Below, one piece after another: positions 1 to 5,026 of a stretch of DNA of 5,026 bases. How positions within the stretch are numbered: position 1 is the stretch's first letter; every line of letters starts with the position of its first letter. Source of the stretch: Dehalococcoidia bacterium. GTDB taxonomy: Bacteria; Chloroflexota; Dehalococcoidia; GIF9; AB-539-J10. A model generated the notes under the pieces. The model did no database searches. It was not told the origin of the DNA and worked only from the letters and a program-made list of their open reading frames with translations. The stretch is taken from assembly GCA_030589825.1 (NCBI GenBank), contig JAUUZT010000078.1, positions 1-5,026 on the forward strand. Reading direction: 5' to 3'. The translations under genes were made by a program, and so were the position numbers.

Positions 1-86
1 ACTAAGTTCTGCTTAACGATGTGGTCAGCTATAGTAATCTAATTCAGCGGTTTTTATCTTTGGTTGGAGTGAGGAGACATAAAAAG

Positions 87-434
87 TTAACCTATTTTAC
101 CGTTCAATTTTCTACCGCCAATTAGATGAAGATGAAGATGAGGTACTACTTGCCCTCCCTCTGAACCGCAATTCAGCACGAGGCGATAACCGCTTTTAGC
201 TATTCCTTCTTTCTCGGCTAGTTTTTTAGCTATTATTACCATGCGTCCCATTAGGTTTTCTTGCTGGTCGCTTATTTCATTCAGGGAGTCGACATGAGTT
301 ATTGGAATGATGAGCACATGTGTTGGTGCTTGAGGATTGATATCCCTAAACGCAAAGAACTCATCATCCTGGTAAATCACATCACTGCGTATCTCTCCAC
401 TAGCGATACGACAAAACAGACATTCCTCAACCAT
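87..434 (-). CDS. HIT family (Hint-type) purine nucleotide-binding hydrolase
   Basis: This is a complete 115-residue protein, the normal length for the bacterial Hint/HinT branch of the histidine triad superfamily. The family hydrolyses purine nucleoside phosphoramidates and related adenylated compounds in the cytosol; the physiological substrate is usually unclear. Visible landmarks are the N-terminal CLFC pair (Cys5, Cys8) typical of zinc-binding family members, the INPQAPTHVLIIP strand-loop at about residues 32-44, and the signature PHLHLHLIGGR at 98-108. The triad is His99, His101 and His103, with His101 the expected nucleophile by analogy with human HINT1. The chosen ATG is preceded by GAAGG (minus strand, 439-448 region) with a spacer of about 7 nt. 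No signal peptide or membrane segment is seen. It lies about 100 bp downstream of the lipoprotein gene on the same strand and may be co-transcribed with it. Family assignment is firm; substrate is unknown. Confidence 0.95.
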   Translation of the reverse strand: MVEECLFCRIASGEIRSDVIYQDDEFFAFRDINPQAPTHVLIIPITHVDSLNEISDQQENLMGRMVIIAKKLAEKEGIAKSGYRLVLNCGSEGGQVVPHLHLHLIGGRKLNGKIG

Positions 435-535
435 TATTGCGCCTTCTTTTATATATTCGTTGGCTCTTTATTCTCTTGTATGTGATTGTTTGGGTCATTA
501 TTGCAGGATAATGTACAAAAGGTTAAATATGTAAA

Positions 536-931
536 TCATCCGATGTTTTCGCACTCATATTTGCCGGGCATAAATTCGTAACTTGTGCCGTTTTGGATTC
601 TTACTTTACCTTCTACCATTGTTATTGTCGAGTATCCAACGATAATTTCATTGTGCATATCATCAAACCACTCCCAGCCTTTAGGCCAATTGCCGTCTAC
701 AGAAGGGCCTGACTTCCCATCGATGATGCTATCGCCATCGCCATCAATGATATTTATCGAATTGGTTAATTCCCTATCCCTGTAGTACTCAATCTTGGCG
801 ACGCGTCCAGTTAAATTTATTGTATCAATGGTTATGTTTATTGTTTGATTGTATGTTTTCTCGCTGCATCCTGTAAGAATAATGAGCGTAGCAAATGTTG
901 TTAGACCCAATATGATAAACCATTTTTTCAT
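536..931 (-). CDS. Small secreted lipoprotein of unknown function, with acidic calcium-loop-like motif
   Basis: I do not recognise this 131-residue protein. Its N-terminus is a clear lipoprotein signal: MKKW, a hydrophobic stretch (residues 5-19), then the lipobox LTGC, with Cys22 as the predicted lipidated residue. The mature part of about 110 residues would be anchored outside the cytoplasmic membrane. It looks beta-rich and hydrophilic (TINITIDTINLTGRVAKIEY at 30-49), then has DGDGDSIIDG at 63-72, resembling the DxDxDxxxD calcium loops of EF-hand or dockerin-like repeats, and an aromatic patch WPKGWEWF at 82-89. A second cysteine, Cys127, is near the C-terminus. The start is supported by a GAAGGA Shine-Dalgarno sequence on the minus strand at 939-944, spaced 7 nt from the ATG. 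It is transcribed divergently from rpoB and upstream of the HIT gene. The lipoprotein call is solid; calcium binding is inference from one motif. Confidence 0.82.
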   Translation of the reverse strand: MKKWFIILGLTTFATLIILTGCSEKTYNQTINITIDTINLTGRVAKIEYYRDRELTNSINIIDGDGDSIIDGKSGPSVDGNWPKGWEWFDDMHNEIIVGYSTITMVEGKVRIQNGTSYEFMPGKYECENIG

Positions 932-1013
932 CTTACAATCCTTCTGGACATTTTCAGACTCGTATTAGAATAAAATGCTCTCTGCCAGTAAAAATAATAT
1001 CCAGTATCTCCGT

Positions 1014-1042
1014 ATTCTATCATTTTAATTTAGCGTCTTGAA
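1014..1042 (-). promoter_or_regulatory. Weak promoter candidate for the lipoprotein gene
   Basis: Read on the minus strand, TTCAAG (1037-1042) and TAGAAT (1014-1019) are separated by 17 nt. The -10 matches the sigma-70 consensus at 5 of 6 positions but the -35 at only 3 of 6. In such AT-rich DNA a match this loose can arise by chance, so this is only the best candidate seen for the divergent gene. Confidence 0.25.
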
Positions 1043-1076
1043 AGATGATATTTTATAATTTTAATCTAAAATTTTA

Positions 1077-1104
1077 TTTAAAAGCGGCAGGTGCTGCTTT
1101 TAAA
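1077..1104. terminator. Palindromic hairpin, possible bidirectional intrinsic terminator
   Basis: TTTAAAAGCGGC (1077-1088) pairs with GCTGCTTTTAAA (1093-1104) around a four-base loop AGGT. All 12 positions pair, one as G-U. The GC core GCGGC/GCTGC has an A tract before it and a T tract after it on both strands, the layout of a short bidirectional intrinsic terminator. It lies just upstream of the rpoB promoters, so it could stop stray plus-strand transcription from entering rpoB and antisense transcription from entering the lipoprotein promoter. The neighbouring genes diverge from here, so neither ends at it. A protein-binding operator is an alternative. Confidence 0.45.
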
Positions 1105-1113
1105 GAGAACCTT

Positions 1114-1142
1114 TTCACTTTATTATTAGAGTACGATATACT
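1114..1142 (+). promoter_or_regulatory. Upstream promoter candidate for rpoBC
   Basis: TTCACT (1114-1119) and TATACT (1137-1142) are separated by 17 nt. They match sigma-70-type consensus boxes at 4 of 6 and 5 of 6 positions. Transcription would start near 1149, giving a leader of about 173 nt. This would be a second start site ahead of the stronger promoter at 1147-1176. Confidence 0.4.
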
Positions 1143-1146
1143 ATAT

Positions 1147-1176
1147 TTGACAAGTTATTTAACACAATAGTACAAT
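1147..1176 (+). promoter_or_regulatory. Main promoter candidate for rpoBC
   Basis: A perfect -35 box TTGACA (1147-1152) is followed after 18 nt by TACAAT (1171-1176), a 5 of 6 match to TATAAT. This is the strongest sigma-70-type promoter in the window. Transcription would begin near 1183, leaving a leader of about 139 nt before the rpoB ATG. The quality of the boxes fits a highly expressed core gene. Confidence 0.75.
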
Positions 1177-1194
1177 GATAGGTCGCAATATGTC

Positions 1195-1276
1195 CATACA
1201 AAATGTCTTCTTTTCGTATGTTCCGCACAAGGTACGGAATATCGCATGAATTAATGGTATATAACTTTTGAATACC
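1195..1276 (+). promoter_or_regulatory. Structured rpoB leader with consecutive hairpins
   Basis: Three inverted repeats lie in the predicted 5' untranslated leader. The first pairs 1195-1203 with 1212-1220 (CATACAAAA with TTTCGTATG, one mismatch, 8-nt loop). The second pairs 1218-1228 with 1232-1242 (core TTCCG...CGGAA, one mismatch, one G-U, 3-nt loop AAG). The third pairs GGTAT 1256-1260 with ATACC 1272-1276. The first two share bases 1218-1220, so they either abut tightly or compete at the join. None is followed by a T run, so they do not look like terminators. Possible roles are autoregulation of translation, RNA stability or protein binding; none is shown by the sequence. Confidence 0.4.
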
Positions 1277-1306
1277 TGATAAATATTAAAATCTGTCTTA
1301 AATTTC

Positions 1307-1312
1307 AAGGAG
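1307..1312 (+). promoter_or_regulatory. Ribosome binding site of rpoB
   Basis: AAGGAG sits 9 nt before the ATG at 1322. It fixes the start codon, which also matches the expected beta-subunit N-terminus. Confidence 0.9.
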
Positions 1313-1321
1313 AATAATTTT

Positions 1322-4300
1322 ATGGCTGTTTCACTTGCATCTAGACGTGGATTCGAGAAATCATTTGTTAAGTTAGCTGAGACTGTAGAGATTCCTGATT
1401 TGATCCGTGTTCAAATTGATTCCTTTCAATGGCTGCAAGAAGAAGGATTGAAAAAACTCTTCGAAGAGATTTCTCCTATACGTGACCATATTGGCTCAAG
1501 GCTGGAATTGAAATTTGGAGAATATGAGTTTGGAGAACCTCAACGTTCAGTTTCTGAGTGTTTTGAACATGGCGTAACTTATTCTGCCCCACTTTTTGTG
1601 TCTGTTCAACTTGTGATAAAGGAAAGCGGCGAAATCAAAGAAGAGAAGCTATTTTTTGGTGACTTCCCTCTGATGACTGAAAATGGCACCTTCGTTATTT
1701 CGGGCGTTGAACGTGTGGTTGTTAGCCAGGTGACTCGATTTCCAGGCGTATATTTTACATTGGAGAAAGATCCTGTTAAAGGGCGTGATTTAGGAATGGC
1801 AAAATTGGTTGCAGAGCGAGGGGCATGGCTTGAATTTGAGACCTCAGGGCGTGATGTGATTTCAGTCAAGATGGGTGGGAAGAGAAAGATGCCGGCTACT
1901 ACTTTACTGCGAGCTATAGGCCATGAAAGTGATGATGAATTACTTTCTCTTTTTGAGGATGTAGACAACTCACCTGAGCACGCTTTTATTCGTTCCACTA
2001 TTGATAGAGAACCGTCAATCAGAAACACGAAGGATGCGCTGGTTGATATATATCGTAAATTATCATCAGGGGAACCTCCCAGTATTGATAGTGCTAAAAC
2101 ATTACTGAATAATTTTTTATTTAATCCTCGCCGGTATAGTTTTGGAGAAGTTGGGCGGTATAAATTAAATAAGAAATTGGGAGTTAAGGTAGCTGATAAT
2201 TATTTTGGACTGATGCCAGATGACCTGGTACAGGTCGTGCGGCATGTTATTTCAATAAATAATGGACAAGAGAGTCCTGATGATATTGACCACTTAGATA
2301 ATCGTAGAGTTCATACAGTGGGTTCTCTGATACAAGACCAGTTTCGTGTTGGCTTGTTACGGTTGGAAAAGGCAATAAAGGAACGAATGAGCATTTTGGG
2401 GGTTGAAGCAGCAACCCCATCTACTTTAGTTAACATTCGTCCTGTTGTAGCTGCTATAAAAGAGTTTTTTAACAGGTCTCAATTATCTCAGTTCTTGGAT
2501 CAAACCAATCCTCTATCTGAATTAACGCATAAGCGACGTGTTTCTGCGATGGGACCTGGAGGGCTATCCAGAGAGCGGGCTGGATTTGAAGTTCGTGACG
2601 TGCACCATTCTCATTATGGGAGGCTTTGTCCTATAGAAACTCCTGAAGGTCCAAATATTGGACTTATTGCTTCTTTAGCAACTTATGCAAAAGTTAATAA
2701 GTATGGTTTTGTTCAAACTCCATATCTCAAGGTTGTTCATGAACTGCCTAAAGTTGAGCCAGAATTAGTAGGCAGGACGTTGAAAGATGATGTATTAGAT
2801 GATAAGGGTGATGTTTTAGCAGAGGCAGGGGCACTAATTACAAAGGAGATTGCAAACTGTTTTAGTAACTCTACGGAGTCGACTATTAAAGTCGTCCCCT
2901 TTGTTTCTACCGAAAATGAATATTTAACGGCTGATGAGGAAGATCATCATGCCATTGCCCAGGCTGATGTTTCCCTGAATGGAAAGAGGGAATTTGTTAA
3001 TAAAAGGGTTGAAGTGAAGAAGGGTAGCAGGTATTTTAAAGAGTCTGTGGATAAAGTGAATTTCATGGATGTTTCCCCCAAGCAACTATTCAGTGTCTCT
3101 GCTTGCCTTATTCCATTTTTGGAACACAATGACGCTAATCGTGCTTTGATGGGATGTAACATGGAACGGCAAGGGGTTCCTTTGCTGCGACCGCATGCTC
3201 CCTTGGTAGCAACTGGTATGGAAAAACAGATTGCTAAATATAGTGGTCAGGTAATATTTACACCTGTAGGTGGGGTAGTTAGTTCAGTAACTGGTTCACA
3301 AATCAAAGTCAAGGATGATGAGGGAAAAGAACATGTATATAAGCTGACCAAGTTTGTCAGAACTAATCAAGGGACCTGTGTAGACCAGGTTCCTGTAGTA
3401 AGTAAAGGTGATAGGCTCGAGAAAGGCCAAGTCATAGCAAACAGTTCATCAATAGAGAAAGGAGAACTTGCGTTAGGTCAAAATGTTGTATGTGCATTCA
3501 TGAGTTGGAGAGGATATAACTATGAAGACGCTATTATTCTTAGCAAGAGATTGGTTAAAGATGATATCTACACATCGATTCATATTGAGAAATATGAAAT
3601 AGAAGCACGTACTACGAAACTTGGGCCGGAGGAAATTACCAGGGATATACCCAGTGTAAATGAGGAGAGCCTGAGGGACCTTGATGAGCGGGGTATCATA
3701 CGTATTGGTGCAGAGGTAAGGCGTGGTGACATACTTGTAGGAAAAATTACTCCAAAAGGGGAGACGGAATTATCAGCAGAAGAGAAACTATTACGTGCCA
3801 TCTTTGGTGAGAAAACACGCGAGGTAAAAGATAATTCTCTAAGGTTGCCACCCGGAGAGTGGGGCAGGGTGATTGATGTAAAGGTCTTTTCTCGAGAAAA
3901 GAAGCATGAGTTACCGGCAGGGGTTAATGATATTGTAAGGGTATGGGTTGCACAGAAGCGCAAGATTTCAGTGGGCGATAAAATGTCAGGCAGGCATGGT
4001 AATAAGGGAGTGGTTTCAGTAATATTGCCCGAGGAAGATATGCCCTTTTTGCCTGATGGCACGCCGGTAGATATTGTATTGAATCCATTAGGTGTTCCTT
4101 CCCGTATGAATATTGGACAGGTTATGGAGGGGCATATAGGATGGAGTGGTTGCGTGTTAGGCTTTAGAGCACTTACCCCAGTTTTTAGTGGAGCTGATTC
4201 CTTGGATATAGAGGATAATTTGTGTAGGGCCTGGGTAGCTTGGAAGGCGGAAGCGGTTAATCTTTCCTCAAATAATTCGATAGAGCCTGATTGGGAGAAG

Positions 4301-4963
4301 ATAAGGGCATGGCTTGCAGAACGGGGATTTGATTTTGATGTAATAATGAATGAAAAAGTGAAAGGAAAAGCCAAAAGAGCCGCTCTATGTCTATGGCTTG
4401 AAGAGTTAGGGGTTGAGTCGAGTCAGCTTTCGGATGAGGAATTGGACGAAAAGGTTGATCAGGTTTATAAGGAGCGAAGAGTTTATCCACCCACGTTTGG
4501 AAAGATAGACCTTTGTGATGGCAGGACGGGAGAACATTTTGATCAACCAGTAACTGTAGGGAACGTGTACATTATGAAATTGATACATCTTGTTGAGGAC
4601 AAAGTACATGCTCGGTCGACTGGTCCATATTCACTTATTACCCAACAGCCTTTGGGTGGAAAAGCCCAGTTTGGTGGACAACGCTTCGGAGAAATGGAAG
4701 TGTGGGCATTGGAAGGCTATGGTGCTGCTTACACCCTTCAAGAAATGCTTACTGTGAAGTCGGATGATGTTGTAGGACGTTCTAGAGCCTATGAGGCTAT
4801 TTTGAAAGGTGAAGATATTCATCAGGTTGGAGTCCCAGAGGCATGCAAGGTTTTATTTATGGAATTACGTAGTTTGGGGTTTGCAATAGAATTACTTAAT
4901 GAAGAGGAAAAAACAGTAAAGCTGTTTTCAGATGTTAGGGCAAAAATTGAAACCAGGTTCTAA
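1322..4963 (+). CDS. rpoB: DNA-directed RNA polymerase subunit beta
   Basis: This 1213-residue protein forms one side of the RNA polymerase active-site cleft and contacts the RNA-DNA hybrid. It is complete from start to stop. Protrusion and lobe domains cover about residues 1-385, including [21 protein letters not shown] and GEPP (250-253). The rifampicin-pocket segment is 384-415 ([20 protein letters not shown]). DNRALMG-type active-site residues follow: Arg607, Asn613 and Gln617. The Glu735/Asp736 pair is in GYNYEDA. The catalytic lysines Lys887 and Lys895 are in [12 protein letters not shown], Arg928 is in SRMNIGQ, and His1096 is in KVHARSTG. The C-terminal clamp region begins near [20 protein letters not shown]. 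Relative to E. coli, both large lineage inserts (225-343 and 938-1040) are absent. Two extra segments are present, at about residues 472-527 and 968-1058. Unusual substitutions are Asp326, His331, Asn384-Arg385, Met410, Cys612, Glu615 and Gly618. The rifampicin-contact residues Gln390, Asp393, His403, Arg406 and Ser408 are the sensitive-type ones. Identity is certain. Confidence 0.99.
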   Translation: MAVSLASRRGFEKSFVKLAETVEIPDLIRVQIDSFQWLQEEGLKKLFEEISPIRDHIGSRLELKFGEYEFGEPQRSVSECFEHGVTYSAPLFVSVQLVIKESGEIKEEKLFFGDFPLMTENGTFVISGVERVVVSQVTRFPGVYFTLEKDPVKGRDLGMAKLVAERGAWLEFETSGRDVISVKMGGKRKMPATTLLRAIGHESDDELLSLFEDVDNSPEHAFIRSTIDREPSIRNTKDALVDIYRKLSSGEPPSIDSAKTLLNNFLFNPRRYSFGEVGRYKLNKKLGVKVADNYFGLMPDDLVQVVRHVISINNGQESPDDIDHLDNRRVHTVGSLIQDQFRVGLLRLEKAIKERMSILGVEAATPSTLVNIRPVVAAIKEFFNRSQLSQFLDQTNPLSELTHKRRVSAMGPGGLSRERAGFEVRDVHHSHYGRLCPIETPEGPNIGLIASLATYAKVNKYGFVQTPYLKVVHELPKVEPELVGRTLKDDVLDDKGDVLAEAGALITKEIANCFSNSTESTIKVVPFVSTENEYLTADEEDHHAIAQADVSLNGKREFVNKRVEVKKGSRYFKESVDKVNFMDVSPKQLFSVSACLIPFLEHNDANRALMGCNMERQGVPLLRPHAPLVATGMEKQIAKYSGQVIFTPVGGVVSSVTGSQIKVKDDEGKEHVYKLTKFVRTNQGTCVDQVPVVSKGDRLEKGQVIANSSSIEKGELALGQNVVCAFMSWRGYNYEDAIILSKRLVKDDIYTSIHIEKYEIEARTTKLGPEEITRDIPSVNEESLRDLDERGIIRIGAEVRRGDILVGKITPKGETELSAEEKLLRAIFGEKTREVKDNSLRLPPGEWGRVIDVKVFSREKKHELPAGVNDIVRVWVAQKRKISVGDKMSGRHGNKGVVSVILPEEDMPFLPDGTPVDIVLNPLGVPSRMNIGQVMEGHIGWSGCVLGFRALTPVFSGADSLDIEDNLCRAWVAWKAEAVNLSSNNSIEPDWEKIRAWLAERGFDFDVIMNEKVKGKAKRAALCLWLEELGVESSQLSDEELDEKVDQVYKERRVYPPTFGKIDLCDGRTGEHFDQPVTVGNVYIMKLIHLVEDKVHARSTGPYSLITQQPLGGKAQFGGQRFGEMEVWALEGYGAAYTLQEMLTVKSDDVVGRSRAYEAILKGEDIHQVGVPEACKVLFMELRSLGFAIELLNEEEKTVKLFSDVRAKIETRF

Positions 4964-4966
4964 AGC

Positions 4967-4974
4967 GAGGTGAT
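4967..4974 (+). promoter_or_regulatory. Strong ribosome binding site of rpoC
   Basis: GAGGTGAT, 8 nt complementary to the usual 3' end of 16S rRNA, starts 3 nt after the rpoB stop and lies 8 nt before the rpoC ATG. It supports separate but closely coupled translation of the two subunits. Confidence 0.88.
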
Positions 4975-4982
4975 TATATAAT

Positions 4983-5026
4983 ATGACACAATTTGAAGAT
5001 GTAGATGCTATCAGGTTAAATATAGC
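4983..5026 (+). CDS. rpoC: DNA-directed RNA polymerase subunit beta', N-terminal fragment
   Basis: Only the first 14 codons are inside the window, reading MTQFEDVDAIRLNI, with Ala implied by the next partial codon. The pattern DAIRLNIA matches the start of beta' subunits, which run on into (S)PEQI. The gene starts 19 bp after the rpoB stop in the same direction and has an excellent Shine-Dalgarno sequence, as expected for an rpoBC operon. Beta' carries the NADFDGD catalytic magnesium loop and zinc-binding domain, all beyond the window. Position and the N-terminal motif make the identification secure despite the short length. Confidence 0.93.
   Translation, partial: MTQFEDVDAIRLNI

Larger units (their letters stand above)
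932..1321. other. Divergent intergenic region between lipoprotein gene and rpoB
   Basis: This 390-bp AT-rich stretch has no convincing protein gene. From left to right it holds the lipoprotein ribosome binding site (939-944, minus), a weak minus-strand promoter candidate, a 28-bp palindrome at 1077-1104, two plus-strand promoter candidates between 1114 and 1176, a leader with several inverted repeats (1195-1276), and the rpoB ribosome binding site at 1307-1312. Many bacteria have rplJ and rplL immediately before rpoB; here neither is present, so rpoBC appears to have its own independent promoter and leader. Confidence 0.8.

Noticed and set aside
1..42. Possible tail of a plus-strand gene ending in TAA at 40-42
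   Set aside because: Thirteen open codons are expected often by chance, and nothing in the residues identifies a protein; the segment 1-86 is left unassigned.
261..485. Plus-strand 74-codon frame opposite the HIT gene
   Set aside because: It overlaps the firmly identified HIT gene on the other strand, and the translation has no family signature.
496..513. Inverted repeat CATTAT/ATAATG between the lipoprotein and HIT genes, considered as a terminator
   Set aside because: The stem is only 6 bp and AT-rich, and no T run follows it on the minus strand, so read-through into the HIT gene remains likely.
585..785. Plus-strand 66-codon frame opposite the lipoprotein gene
   Set aside because: The minus-strand frame has a clear lipoprotein signal and ribosome binding site; this one has neither.
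1203..1271. Second overlapping leader frame of 22 codons from ATG at 1203
   Set aside because: It has no Shine-Dalgarno sequence and overlaps the other short frame; most likely chance.
1606..2028. 140-codon minus-strand frame within rpoB
   Set aside because: It is an antisense shadow of the conserved beta lobe region with no recognisable protein features.
3580..4374. 264-codon open frame on the minus strand within rpoB
   Set aside because: It is antisense to highly conserved RpoB sequence, has Ser/Pro/Thr-rich shadow composition and matches no family.

Overview
The window is an ordinary chromosomal segment from an AT-rich bacterium. It is dominated by rpoB, the gene for the beta subunit of RNA polymerase. 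The first codons of rpoC follow 19 bp downstream in the usual rpoBC order. The RpoB sequence is of the compact type. It lacks the two large inserts seen in E. coli beta (near E. coli residues 225-343 and 938-1040), but it has two extra segments that Bacillus and E. coli do not carry at those positions. From memory, this pattern resembles Chloroflexota, perhaps a Dehalococcoidia-like lineage. That placement is an inference, because no search could be run.

Layout: positions 1-86 hold nothing I can support. On the minus strand at 87-434 lies a complete HIT-family (Hint-type) nucleotide hydrolase or transferase. It is preceded, also on the minus strand at 536-931, by a small lipoprotein of unknown function with a calcium-loop-like acidic motif. 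The two are about 100 bp apart and could share a transcript. Positions 932-1321 are a 390-bp divergent intergenic region. It contains a near-perfect 28-bp palindrome resembling a bidirectional terminator, two probable sigma-70-type promoters pointing at rpoB, and a leader of about 140 nt that can fold into consecutive hairpins. rpoB occupies 1322-4963 and rpoC starts at 4983; each has a strong Shine-Dalgarno sequence.

How the genes work together: RpoB and RpoC together form the catalytic core of RNA polymerase and are almost certainly co-transcribed from the promoters near 1114-1176. No rplJ or rplL lies directly upstream, so here rpoBC has its own promoter region instead of reading through from the L10/L12 genes. 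The HIT protein and lipoprotein are on the opposite strand and have no evident functional link to transcription.

No new multi-gene system is evident. The points most worth a second look are the tryptophan-rich extra segment near the C-terminal part of RpoB, substitutions at normally near-invariant RpoB positions (the [16 protein letters not shown] segment and CNMERQG), and the structured rpoB leader.
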